Shown here: positions 26,509 to 34,559 of the stretch, piece after piece
Layout of the letters: the number at the start of each line of letters is the position of its first letter
Position numbering within the stretch: position 1 is the first letter of the stretch
Assembly: GCF_017916255.1 (NCBI RefSeq)
Contig: NZ_CP072827.1
Location: forward strand, 2,976,001 to 3,040,000
Source of the DNA: Streptomyces mobaraensis NBRC 13819 = DSM 40847
Lineage (GTDB): Bacteria > Actinomycetota > Actinomycetes > Streptomycetales > Streptomycetaceae
Direction of reading: 5' to 3'
DNA: 64,000 nucleotides
Program-made: the position numbers and the translations under genes
The notes under the pieces: generated by a model
Seen by the model: the letters and a program-made list of their open reading frames with translations, nothing else
Database searches by the model: none
Told to the model about the DNA's origin: nothing

Positions 26509-26844
26509 CCGGCCACCCCGCCGGTACGCCCCCGCCATGCCCCGACACTCCCGGGCGCGCGGCCTCGATGAGGGGCGCGGGGCGTCCGGAGCGCGCTGGG
26601 GGCGTACCGATCGGGCCGGTCGATCGGGCCGGTCGATCAGGCCGGTCGCACGGGGCGGGCGGTGCGGGGCGGACGGACGCACGGCACGCCCGCGAGCAGC
26701 ACCACGGCGCTCGGCCTCCATGGCACATGCGGCACACGCAGTACACACAGCACGCCCACGGCACACAGCACCCACGGCACACGCAGCACACACAGCACCC
26801 AGCACGGCGCCAGGAGCACGTCACCCGCCCCGAGGGGAACTCCC
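26509..26844. other. Repeat-bearing intergenic region
   Basis: No gene is seen in these 336 bases. They hold a 13-base triple repeat (listed next). At about 26725-26805 there is a run of CA-rich words (GGCACACGCAG, CACACAGCACCCA) in loose tandem. A ribosome site GAGGGGAA stands just before the next start. Confidence 0.6.
26609..26647. repeat. Three tandem copies of a 13-base unit
   Basis: GATCGGGCCGGTC occurs at 26609-26621 and 26622-26634, then GATCAGGCCGGTC at 26635-26647. The array sits between the TetR gene and the YhgE-like gene and could be a regulatory array or simple slippage. Confidence 0.8.
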
Positions 26845-27915
26845 ATGTCCCGTACGCCCACCGACACGACCGGTACCGCCGGCACCCGCGCCGACGAGCC
26901 CCCGGGCGCCGCCCCCGATCCGGCCGCCGCCACCGCCGAGGCGGCGGCGGGATGGCGGAAGGTCCCGGTCCTGATCGTCGGCCTCACCGCCCTGCTCGCC
27001 GCCATGCTGACGGCCTTCGCCCTGCCGGCGATCAACTCCGGCCCGCACAAGGTGCCGATCGCGGTCGCCGGACCCGGCCCGGCGGCCGACCGGGTCGCCG
27101 ACCGGCTGGCGGAGGCCCGGCCCGGCGCGTTCCGCGTCACGAAGGTGCCGGACGCGGCCGCCGCCCGGCACCGCGTCGACGACCGGAAGGCGTACGGCGC
27201 GGTGGTCCTCGGCACGGCGCCCGGCGACAAGCCCGAGGTCCTGGTCGCCACCACGGCGGGCCCGTCCGTCGCCGCCACCCTGCGCGCCCTCGCGCCGTCC
27301 CTCGACCCGGCCGCGCCCCGGCCCTCCGTGGCCGTGCACGACCTGCACCCGCCGACGAAGGACGACCCCAACGCGGCCGGACTCGCCGCCGGCGCCCTGC
27401 CGTTGGTGCTCGGCGGCTACCTGGCGACCGTCGCCATCGTGATGCTGCTCCGCCGCCCGGCCCAGCGGGCCGCGGCCTCCCTCGGCTTCTCGGTCCTCGC
27501 CGGCTTCGCCCTCAGCGCCGTGCTCCAGTACGGGTTCGGGGTCACGGACGGCGACTACGTGCTGATCGCCCTGGCCGTCACCTTCAACACCGCGGCCACC
27601 TCCGTCACCATCATGGGCCTCCACTCGCTGCTCGGCGGGCCCGGCCTCGGCCTCGGCGCGGCCATGATGATCTTCCTCGGCAACCCGCTGTCCGGGCTGG
27701 CCTCCGGGCCGGAGTGGCTGCCCTCCGGCTGGGGGACGTTCGGGCAGTTCCTGCCGCCCGGCGCCGGCGGCACGCTGCTGCGGTCGACCGCGTTCTTCGA
27801 CGGGGCGGGGTGCGGGCGGGCCCTGCTCGTGCTGTCGTGCTGGCTGGTCGGGGGGCTCGTACTCTTCGCCGTGGGCTCGCGGCGGGCGACAGCGGTGCGG
27901 GTACAGGCTTCCTGA
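26845..27915 (+). CDS. YhgE/Pip-like integral membrane protein
   Basis: The 356-residue protein has a short Thr/Ala/Pro-rich N-terminus and a first membrane helix at about 40-65 (VPVLIVGLTALLAAMLTAFAL). A soluble loop of about 110 residues follows, outside the membrane (KVPIAVAGPGPAADRV ... RPSVAVHDLHPP), then about five more helices (LAAGALPLVLGGYLATVAIVML and later). This one-loop-then-helices layout is that of YhgE/Pip or ABC-2-permease-like proteins. ATG 26845 follows GAGGGGAA. With the TetR gene directly upstream on the same strand it resembles a regulator-exporter pair. No ATPase partner is present, so the transport role is uncertain. Confidence 0.7.
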   Translation: MSRTPTDTTGTAGTRADEPPGAAPDPAAATAEAAAGWRKVPVLIVGLTALLAAMLTAFALPAINSGPHKVPIAVAGPGPAADRVADRLAEARPGAFRVTKVPDAAAARHRVDDRKAYGAVVLGTAPGDKPEVLVATTAGPSVAATLRALAPSLDPAAPRPSVAVHDLHPPTKDDPNAAGLAAGALPLVLGGYLATVAIVMLLRRPAQRAAASLGFSVLAGFALSAVLQYGFGVTDGDYVLIALAVTFNTAATSVTIMGLHSLLGGPGLGLGAAMMIFLGNPLSGLASGPEWLPSGWGTFGQFLPPGAGGTLLRSTAFFDGAGCGRALLVLSCWLVGGLVLFAVGSRRATAVRVQAS

Positions 27916-27924
27916 GCCCCGGTC

Positions 27925-28085
27925 CCACCCCTTCGCCGATTCCTGGGGCTGCGCCCCAGACCCCCTTTTCGCGGCTCCGCCGCTCGTCCTCAAACGCCGG
28001 ACGGGCTGGATATCCCGCCCGGGCGCACACTTCAGCCCGTCCGGCGTTTGGGGACTGGGGGTGCCCCCTCTGGGGGAGGGACCGG
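27925..28085. repeat. Interspersed palindromic repeat, copy 3
   Basis: Arms 27986-28007 and 28034-28055 match those of copies 1 and 2 apart from one base. The loop here is 26 bases instead of five or six. The left flank (TTCGCCGATTCCTGGGGCT onward) is nearly identical to copy 1 for about 80 bases. It lies between convergent genes and can serve as a terminator for both. Confidence 0.85.
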
Positions 28086-28087
28086 GC

Positions 28088-28888
28088 TCACCCCTCCACG
28101 AACGCCACCACCCGAGCCGGCGCCGCACTCGTCCCCGTCAGCTTCAACGGGAAGAACCCGACCATGAACCCACTCGACGGCAGCGCGCCGAGGTTCACCA
28201 ACTGCTGGACGATGAAAGCCTCCTTCTCCTGGATCGCGTAGTGCCCGTCCCAGATGTGCCGCGCGTCCCCCGTCTCCTCGAAAGCCCGCCGCATCGCCGG
28301 AATCGGCCGGTCCCACCCGATGGCGTCCGTCCCCAGGACGGTGGCCCCCAGCCCGGTGAGGTACCGCGTCCCCGCCCCCGACATGCCCGGATAGGCGAAG
28401 TACTCGGGGTCGCCCAGCCGGTACCGCTCCTGCCCGGTCCGGACGAGCACCGCGTCGCCCGGCTCGACGTCCCGCCCGGTGGCCGCGATCGCCTGCTTCA
28501 GCGCCTCGACCGGAATGGCCTCCCCTGGTTTCGCCCAAGGCCGTACGTCGAGGACCATGCCCGGCCGGTACAACTCCTCCAGGGAGATGTCGCTCAGCGT
28601 CCGGGCCGGCCGGCCCTCGCACAGCCGTCCGCTGTGCAGCGGGGCGTCCACGTGCGTCCCGCAGTGGGTGCTGATCTCGTGCATGACCTCCCCGGCCGGG
28701 CCCTCGCGCCCGGGCAGGTCGTCCGGGTCACACCCGAAGGAGGCGACCATGAAGTCCCGTCCCCACTCGTCGTGCGTGTGGTAGTCCATGCGCGGGGCGA
28801 CGACCAGCGCCAGGTCCGGCATGCTCTCCGGGACGAGGTCGAGGTCACGGGGGTCGATGGGGGAGGTGAGGTCGACGATGCGGCTCAT
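28088..28888 (-). CDS. Cyclase-family metal-dependent hydrolase (kynurenine formamidase fold)
   Basis: The 266-residue protein carries the family signature HCGTHVDAPLH (metal-binding HxGTHxDxPxH) at about residue 75. It also has YHTHDEWGRDF upstream and the later GTDAIGWDRP and HIWDGH motifs. Family members hydrolyse amides, esters or lactones such as N-formylkynurenine or isatin. It is the last gene of a four-gene operon; its ATG overlaps the ligase stop as ATGA. The ribosome site is weak, in keeping with translational coupling. It may open a ring or cleave an ester in the pathway. Substrate unknown. Confidence 0.85.
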   Translation of the reverse strand: MSRIVDLTSPIDPRDLDLVPESMPDLALVVAPRMDYHTHDEWGRDFMVASFGCDPDDLPGREGPAGEVMHEISTHCGTHVDAPLHSGRLCEGRPARTLSDISLEELYRPGMVLDVRPWAKPGEAIPVEALKQAIAATGRDVEPGDAVLVRTGQERYRLGDPEYFAYPGMSGAGTRYLTGLGATVLGTDAIGWDRPIPAMRRAFEETGDARHIWDGHYAIQEKEAFIVQQLVNLGALPSSGFMVGFFPLKLTGTSAAPARVVAFVEG

Positions 28889-30630
28889 ATCGCGGTACCA
28901 GCTCTCGGGTTGTCGGCTTCCGGGGGCCGGCCGATCAGCCCCCGCAGTTCGGTCTTGAGCACCTTTCCGTAGCTGTTCTTGGGCAGCGCGGCCACGAACA
29001 GGAAGCGGCGGGGCCGCTTGTAGCGGGCCATGCGGCCGAGGCAGTGCGCCTCCAGGGCGGCTTCGAGTCCCGCGGTCCCGCCGCCGTCGGCCCGCACCAC
29101 GAAGGCGACGGGCAGCTCCCCCCACTCGGGGTCCGGCGCGCCGACCACCGCGGCCTCGGCCACCGCGGGATGGCGCAGCAGGACCTCCTCCACTTCCCGG
29201 GGGTAGATGTTGGACCCCCCGGAGATGACCAGGTCCTTGGCCCGGTCGACGAGGGTGAGGAAGCCGTCGGCGTCCAGCCGGCCCAGGTCGCCGGTGTGCA
29301 GCCAACCGCCGCGCAGGGTACGGGCGGTGGCCTCCGGCGCGTTCCAGTAGCCGGACATCACGGTGGCCCCGCGGACCAGCACCTCGCCGGTCGTCCCGGT
29401 GGGCACCTCCCGTCCGTCCGGATCCGCCACCCGCACCTCGACACCGGTCCGCGCCCGGCCGACGCCGGCCAGCCGGCGGCCCAGCGCCTCGGGGTCGTCC
29501 CCGGCGTGGTCCTCGGGACGCAGGTGGGTGATGGTGCCGGGCGACTCGCCCTGCCCGTAGCCCTGCCAGAGCCGCCCGGCGCCGAAGCGGGCGACGACGC
29601 GCTCCAGGTCCTCCCGGTACATCGGTGCGCCGCCGTACAGGATGCGGTGCACGCGCGGGACGAGCCCGTCGGGCAGCAGGGCGGGGTCGAGCAGGCGGCG
29701 CAGGATCGTCGGCACCGCGAAGAACGCCACCGGGCCGAACGCGCGCAGCGCCTCTTCCAGGGTGTCCGCCGTGACCGCGCCGCCGCGCGGGAAGACCTGG
29801 GCCCGGGCGCGCGCCACGTGGGCGAGGCCGAAGAGGCCGCCGGCGTGCGACATGGGGGCGATGTGCAGCATCGACGCCTCGACGCCGTCCCCGATGTCGG
29901 CGAGCGCGCTGTCGGTGGCGGCGCGCAGGTTGCGGTGGGTGAGGGTGGCGCCCTTGGGCCGGCCGGTGGTGCCGCTGGTATAGAAGAGCCACGCCGGCGC
30001 GTCGTCCGCCACGCCGGCGGGCGGCCCCGGCCGCCCGGCGGTCCCGCAGAGCTCGTCGACGTCCACCAGAACGGCCGGACCGAGCCCCTGCCCGCCCAGC
30101 GGACCGGTCAGTTCGCCGGTGGCGACGCAGACCCGCGCGCCGCAGTCCTCCACCAGCTGCGCGAACTCCCGTGGGTGCAGCCGGGCGTTCATCGGCACCG
30201 CCACCAGCCCGGCCCACCAGACGCCGAACAGCACCTCCGGGTAGAACGGGGTGTTCCGCATGGCCAGCGCCACCCGGTCGCCGGGCCGCAGCCCGTACGC
30301 GCGCAGCAGCGCCCCGCCGATCGCGGCGGCCCGCTCGGCGAGCCCCCGGTAGTCCCGGAGCACGTCCGCCCCTTCGCACACGGCGGGCGCGTCCGGCGCC
30401 TCGGCGGCGGCCCGGTGCAGCAGGTACGCGACGTTTGTCCGGCCGGCCGCCGCGTACGTCCCGGCACGCGGCACGGCCCCGAGGCCCGCCGCCGGCGCCC
30501 GCCCCATCGCCGTCCCGCCTTCCGCGGCCGTCCGGGCGGCGGTCGCCGGTCCGGTGACCGTCATCGGCCCGAGGCCGGGCGCCCCTCCGGTGCCCGCCGG
30601 CCTCGCGCCCGCACCCTCCCCCGCGCTCAC
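28885..30630 (-). CDS. AMP-dependent acyl-CoA synthetase
   Basis: This 581-residue ANL enzyme has the P-loop FYTSGTTGRPKGATLTH, the aromatic block APMSHAGGLFGLAHV, the adenine contact WQGYGQGESPG, the hinge WLHTGDLGRLDADGFLTLVD, SGGSNIYPREVEEVL, and the catalytic lysine in NSYGKVLKTEL near the end. It would activate a carboxylic acid to a CoA thioester. The first about 55 residues are low-complexity Ala/Gly/Pro. GTG 30630 has GGGGAGG before it and overlaps the thiolase stop (GTGA), so it is preferred; internal ATG codons (MTVTG, MGRAP) are alternatives. Third in the FAH-thiolase-ligase-cyclase operon. Confidence 0.88.
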   Translation of the reverse strand: MSAGEGAGARPAGTGGAPGLGPMTVTGPATAARTAAEGGTAMGRAPAAGLGAVPRAGTYAAAGRTNVAYLLHRAAAEAPDAPAVCEGADVLRDYRGLAERAAAIGGALLRAYGLRPGDRVALAMRNTPFYPEVLFGVWWAGLVAVPMNARLHPREFAQLVEDCGARVCVATGELTGPLGGQGLGPAVLVDVDELCGTAGRPGPPAGVADDAPAWLFYTSGTTGRPKGATLTHRNLRAATDSALADIGDGVEASMLHIAPMSHAGGLFGLAHVARARAQVFPRGGAVTADTLEEALRAFGPVAFFAVPTILRRLLDPALLPDGLVPRVHRILYGGAPMYREDLERVVARFGAGRLWQGYGQGESPGTITHLRPEDHAGDDPEALGRRLAGVGRARTGVEVRVADPDGREVPTGTTGEVLVRGATVMSGYWNAPEATARTLRGGWLHTGDLGRLDADGFLTLVDRAKDLVISGGSNIYPREVEEVLLRHPAVAEAAVVGAPDPEWGELPVAFVVRADGGGTAGLEAALEAHCLGRMARYKRPRRFLFVAALPKNSYGKVLKTELRGLIGRPPEADNPRAGTAI

Positions 30631-31871
30631 GGCCGCCTCCCCGGTGCCTCCAGGACGACCACCGCCGCCGCGGCCTCCTCGAAGCCCAGGAAGCCGCCGC
30701 CGTTCTCGGCGAGGCCGACGCGGGCGCCGGGGACCTGGCGGTCGCCGGCCTCGCCGCGGAGCTGGGTGACGAGTTCGTGGATCTGACCGACGCCGGTGGC
30801 GCCGACGGGATGGCCGTTGCTCTCCAGGCCGCCGGAGGTGTTGACGGGCAGCCGGCCGCCGAGGGCGGTCTCGCCGCGTTCGGCGGCGTGCGCGCCCTCC
30901 CCGTCCGGGACCAGGCCCAGCGCCTCCACCTGGAGCACCTCGCCGATCGCGGTGGCGTCGTGGACCTCCGCCAGCGAGACGTCCGACGGGCCGAGGCCGG
31001 CCCGTTCGTAGGCGGCGGCCGAGGCGAGGCGGGTGATCCGGCGGGCCTCCTCGTCGAGCGTCCGGCCGGTGCCGGAGGCGACGACGCTCGCCCGGATCCG
31101 TACCGCCCGGCCGGCGCCGAGCCGGCGGGCCGCGGCGGGCGAGCAGACCAGGGCCGCCGCGGCGCCGTCCCCGATGGGCGCGCACATCGGCTGGGTCAGC
31201 GGCGGCACGATGGTCCGCGCCGCCAGCACCTCGTCGACGGTGAGCGCCTCGCGGCGGGCGGCGCGCGGGTTGAGCGCGCCGTGCCGCCGGTTCTTGGCGG
31301 TGACGGCGGCGAGCCGCCGGGGGGTGAGGCCGGGGTGGCGGCGGCGGTAGTCGGCGGCGAGCGCGGCGTAGACGTCCATGAACACCGAGCGCCGGCCCGG
31401 CGGGGCCGCCTCCGCTCCCGCCGCCTCCCGCAGGGCCTTGAGCCCCTCCTCCCAGCGGGCGACGTCGAGCCCGCCGTGGAAGGCGGCGGCCAGCCGCGGT
31501 TCGTCGGCGCCGTACATCTTCTCGGCGCCGACGGCGAGGGCGACGTCGGCCTCCCCGGCCCGGACCGCGGTGGCCGCCAGGTGGACGGCGGCGGTCCCGG
31601 AGGCGCAGGCGTTCTCGACGTTGAACACCGGGACGCCCTCGATGCCCTTGACTCCCGCGGCGCGCAGCGCCACCTGGCCGCGCACCAGGTGCTGCCCCTC
31701 CAGGGCGCCCTGGGTGGCGTTGGCGAAGAACACCGCGTCCACGGCGGCGGCTTCCACCCCGGCGTCAGCCAGGCACAGGGCGAGCGCCTCGCCCGCGAGC
31801 GCGCCGACGGTCAGGCCGGGGAACCGGCCGTACGCCGTGCGGCCGACGCCGAGCACGTACGCGTCACTCAT
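30627..31871 (-). CDS. Thiolase of the lipid-transfer (SCP-x) type
   Basis: The 414-residue protein (MSDAYVLGVGRTAYGRF) has the reactive cysteine in ENACASGTAAVHLA, the later block EVHDATAIGE and the catalytic histidine in GGLESNGHPVGATGVGQ. This pattern belongs to the SCP-x/acetyl-CoA acetyltransferase branch used in side-chain and branched-acid catabolism rather than classic FadA. The ATG overlaps the FAH stop as ATGA and the gene's stop overlaps the ligase start as GTGA. It probably cleaves a 3-ketoacyl-CoA made after the ligase acts. Confidence 0.9.
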   Translation of the reverse strand: MSDAYVLGVGRTAYGRFPGLTVGALAGEALALCLADAGVEAAAVDAVFFANATQGALEGQHLVRGQVALRAAGVKGIEGVPVFNVENACASGTAAVHLAATAVRAGEADVALAVGAEKMYGADEPRLAAAFHGGLDVARWEEGLKALREAAGAEAAPPGRRSVFMDVYAALAADYRRRHPGLTPRRLAAVTAKNRRHGALNPRAARREALTVDEVLAARTIVPPLTQPMCAPIGDGAAAALVCSPAAARRLGAGRAVRIRASVVASGTGRTLDEEARRITRLASAAAYERAGLGPSDVSLAEVHDATAIGEVLQVEALGLVPDGEGAHAAERGETALGGRLPVNTSGGLESNGHPVGATGVGQIHELVTQLRGEAGDRQVPGARVGLAENGGGFLGFEEAAAAVVVLEAPGRRP

Positions 31872-32899
31872 GACCGGCCCGGCTCCCCGTTCCGCGCGGC
31901 GGGCACCCGGACGGTGTTGCGGAGCACGCCGATGCCCTCGACCTCCAACTCGACCACGTCGCCGTCCTTCAGGTGCCGCCCGAGGTCGAACCCGGTGCCG
32001 GAGGGCACGGTTCCGGAGCCGATGACCTCTCCGGCGTGCACCGCGCGGTCCCGGCTGAGGTGCACCACGGCGTCCTCGAAGCTGTGCTCCATCCCGTCGG
32101 TGGTGCCGCGCGACCACTCCTCGCCGTTGACCCGGGCGGTCATGGTCAGGGAGTACGGGTCGGGGAGCTCGTCGCGGGTCACGACGCAGGGGCCGAGGGT
32201 GTTGGAGCCGGCGAAGTCCTTGCCCTCGCACGGACCGACCCCGGCGCGCATGAGGACGGCCTGGAGGTCGCGGGCGCTCCAGTCGTTGAAGACGGTGTAG
32301 CCGAAGACGTGAGCGGGGGCGTCGGCGGGCTTCACGTCCCGGCCGGTCCGGCCCACCACGGCCGCGAACTCCAGTTCGAAGTCGAGCTCGCGCGATCCGG
32401 TGGGCGCGGTGATCTCGTCCTCCGGCCCGCTCACCGCCAGGTGGTCCGCCGTGTAGTACATGACCCGCTCCCGGAACAGCGGGCTCAGGTCGAACTTCCC
32501 ACTGGCCATCAGCCGCTCGAACTCCGCGGCCGGGTCCTCCGCCGCCGCGGCCTGCCGCCGGGCCAGCTCCCGCAGCCCGCTCTCCAGGTGGGCGATGAAC
32601 AGCCCGCAGTCGCGCAGCCGCACCGGCCGGGGCAGCGGCGCCAGCAGCCGGAGGTCGGCGAGGGGGCGTACGGCCTCGCCGGGCCGCCGTTCGCACAGCT
32701 CCCGCACCCGGTCCAGACCGGCCTCGCCGGACTCGATCAGGGCCTGGAGCGAGCCGAGGCGCGGGTCGTCGGGCGCGGCGGCGGTGAGGTCGAGGACGGC
32801 GCCGTCCGGGGCGCCGCCGTCCAACAGGACGCCGGCGCGCGGCCGGTCCGGCGGGGGCCCGCCGGCGGGGTGTTTGCCTACGAACGTGATCAGGCGCAT
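31868..32899 (-). CDS. Fumarylacetoacetate hydrolase-family protein
   Basis: The 343-residue protein (MRLITFVGKHPAGG) has the FAH catalytic core from about residue 130: ELDFELEFAAVVGR (metal-binding acids), VFGYTVFNDWSARDLQ, GKDFAGSNTLGPCVVTRDELPDPY and GTVPSGTGFD. Family members cleave C-C bonds in diketo acids or decarboxylate/hydrate ring-cleavage products. It is the first gene of the operon, with GGAG before ATG 32899, and is divergent from a TetR gene 351 bases away. Its presence points to catabolism of an aromatic, alicyclic or diketo compound. Exact reaction unknown. Confidence 0.87.
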   Translation of the reverse strand: MRLITFVGKHPAGGPPPDRPRAGVLLDGGAPDGAVLDLTAAAPDDPRLGSLQALIESGEAGLDRVRELCERRPGEAVRPLADLRLLAPLPRPVRLRDCGLFIAHLESGLRELARRQAAAAEDPAAEFERLMASGKFDLSPLFRERVMYYTADHLAVSGPEDEITAPTGSRELDFELEFAAVVGRTGRDVKPADAPAHVFGYTVFNDWSARDLQAVLMRAGVGPCEGKDFAGSNTLGPCVVTRDELPDPYSLTMTARVNGEEWSRGTTDGMEHSFEDAVVHLSRDRAVHAGEVIGSGTVPSGTGFDLGRHLKDGDVVELEVEGIGVLRNTVRVPAARNGEPGRS

Positions 32900-33113
32900 G
32901 ACGGCTCCGATCGTGCGGTCGGTGGTCCCGGGCGGACGGATGGGCACACGGGGAGGCCCGGGGTGGCGTGAATCGACCGGCGTACAGCCGGCGAGGAGCG
33001 GTACGAGGGGCGTGCGACGACGTGCGGCTCGGAACGTGTCCCGCCACTTCTGCGGTGCGAGCCGCCGTACACCAGGGCATTCAAGGTCCCCGGCTCCGCT
33101 CACCCGCGAATAC

Positions 33114-33127
33114 TGGACGGTGGTCCA
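33114..33127. promoter_or_regulatory. Palindrome in the divergent FAH-TetR promoter region
   Basis: TGGAC-GGTG-GTCCA lies midway in the 351-base divergent region (32900-33250) and is a candidate operator for the adjacent TetR protein. The remainder of that region shows no gene. Confidence 0.4.
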
Positions 33128-33250
33128 ATCGTTGAACGCCCGGCACAGACCGTCAAGTGGTGTGCGGGGATTGGTTTTCCGGACACGGGACGGAAAGCGG
33201 AGGGATACATACCTCTTCGGCCGCCCCCACCCCCGTGGAACAATCACCGC

Positions 33251-33850
33251 ATGACTGCCGGCCGTCGTGAGGAATCCGCCCGGGAGAGCCGCCGGCGGCT
33301 GCTGGAGGCCGCCACCGAACTGGTCGCCGAGGGCGGCCCGCGGGCCGCCTCCGTACAGGCCGTCGCCGACCGCGCGGGCATCAGCCGCGGCTCGGTCGCC
33401 TGGCACTTCGGCTCCAAGGAGGGCCTGATCGTCGCGGTGATCGGGCAGGCGTTCCAGCGCGCCGAGGAGGAGTACCGCCGGGTGCTCCCGGAGTCCGGGC
33501 CGCTCACCTTCGACGCCCTGCTCGACGCCCACCTCGCGGTGGTGGACGCGCCCTGCGGCCGGGTGTTCGCGACGGTCCTGCCGGAGGTCATGGGCGGGCC
33601 GGGCCCGCTGCGCGACGCCTATGTACGGGGGTACGAGGGGACCCGCCGCGTCTGGGTCGGCTACCTGGAGCGGATCACCGCCGGCACCCCGGGGCTGCCG
33701 GACGCCAAGAGCCTGGCCTCGCTGGTCTTCGGCAGCGGCGTGGGGGTGAACACCCTGCACGGCCTCGACGGCCTGGTGGACCGGGCGGAGGCGTTCGCCG
33801 CCCTCAGGACCCTCTTCGAGCTGGCGGGCGGCCCGGCCCCGGACGCCTGA
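33251..33850 (+). CDS. TetR-family regulator of the adjacent catabolic operon
   Basis: The 199-residue protein has a TetR helix-turn-helix at about 12-60 (ESRRRLLEAATELVAEGG, then VQAVADRAGISRGSVAWHFGSKEGLIV). A helical ligand domain from about 70 contains a conserved-looking GSGVGVNTLHGLDG near the end. Being divergent from the FAH-thiolase-ligase-cyclase operon, it most likely represses that operon and its own gene and is released by a pathway intermediate, possibly an acyl-CoA. ATG 33251 is used; no strong Shine-Dalgarno is seen. Confidence 0.88.
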   Translation: MTAGRREESARESRRRLLEAATELVAEGGPRAASVQAVADRAGISRGSVAWHFGSKEGLIVAVIGQAFQRAEEEYRRVLPESGPLTFDALLDAHLAVVDAPCGRVFATVLPEVMGGPGPLRDAYVRGYEGTRRVWVGYLERITAGTPGLPDAKSLASLVFGSGVGVNTLHGLDGLVDRAEAFAALRTLFELAGGPAPDA

Positions 33851-33882
33851 GGCACCCGGAACACACGGGCCCCACGGCCGAC

Positions 33883-33931
33883 GACCCCGGTCGCACGGGC
33901 GGACGCCGACCGTATGACCGGGGTCCGCCCG
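33883..33931. terminator. Alternative-stem hairpin between TetR gene and bldA
   Basis: GACCCCGGTC (33883-33892) can pair with GACCGGGGTC (33916-33925), or CGGGCGGAC (33896-33904) with GTCCGCCCG (33923-33931). The two stems exclude each other. The site lies downstream of both the TetR gene and the minus-strand tRNA gene. Confidence 0.6.
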
Positions 33932-33980
33932 TCGCCGGGCACACGCGCCCGCCCACAGGCGAACGGTGAACGTGCGGATG

Positions 33981-34063
33981 TGCCCGGAGCCGGACTCGAA
34001 CCGGCACGGCCCGAAGGGCCAGCGAGGTTTAAGCTCGCCGTGTCTGCATTCCACCATCCGGGC
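33981..34063 (-). tRNA. bldA: tRNA-Leu(UAA), bldA
   Basis: Read on the minus strand the sequence folds as a class II tRNA: acceptor arms GCCCGGA and TCCGGGC with discriminator A, a T arm with GGTTCGAGTCC, an extra arm GGCCCTTCGGGCC, and an anticodon stem GCGAG/CTCGC closing the loop CTTAAAC. The anticodon is TAA at 34031-34029, which reads the UUA leucine codon. CCA is not encoded. In Streptomyces the only UUA-reading tRNA is bldA, which controls development and secondary metabolism through rare TTA codons. A possible -10 element TAGGCT is at 34129-34124. Two regulators in this window carry TTA codons. Confidence 0.96.
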
Positions 34064-34559
34064 GGGCCCTCGGGCCACGCGTGCACGGACGCGCGCGCGG
34101 GTTCCCTCGAGGAGAACAGGATGAGCCTATCCGGGTGGCGCCCCCCAAACAGCGGAACACTGACCAGAGGTTGTCTTATTTTATGGGCAACTGAGGAGCT
34201 GTCAGTGCAGCAATGACGCCATAGGCACATGCCAGCGGCCGATCCATCCCGTTCACCACCCCACCCGGGCACTCTCCCGGAATTGTCGCAATCTCGACTC
34301 CCCGCTCACCCCTCCGTAGCCGTTCCCTCACCGTCCGGCCGCTCCGGCGCCGGCGGAGGCACCCCCAGGGCACCCCCGAGGCATCGCCCGGACACCGGCG
34401 GACCCGGCGTCGGCGCCCTCATACCGGAGGATGACCCGGCCCCCCGCCCGTACCTCTGGAGACGGTCCCGCGAACGGGAGCCTGGTCTGATCCGGGCCGG
34501 GCAGGCGGACAGGACCATGGAATCACGTCCCGTTCCGCGTCCCGACAGGAGTGTCCCCC
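34064..34559. other. Intergenic region between bldA and the ABC transporter genes
   Basis: The region of 496 bases must hold the bldA promoter on the minus side and the ABC operon promoter on the plus side. An AT-rich patch (TCTTATTTTATGGG, about 34174-34187) stands out. AGGAG precedes the GTG at 34560. No gene is seen. Confidence 0.5.

Noticed and set aside
26609-26647. 13-base triple repeat as plasmid iterons or an origin
   Set aside because: Only three copies, no replication gene or DnaA boxes nearby, and the context is chromosomal.
26725-26805. CA-rich repeated words as a CRISPR array
   Set aside because: Units are short and irregular, without constant repeat and spacer lengths, and no cas genes are present.
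7737-28085. Insertion sequences around the palindromic repeats
   Set aside because: No transposase reading frame, terminal inverted repeats or target duplications are visible; only short non-coding elements are seen.
34229-34559. Reading frame leading into the ABC transporter genes as an extra gene
   Set aside because: It is an artefact of open frames in G/C-rich DNA: no ribosome site, no domain, and it crosses the ATPase gene in another frame.
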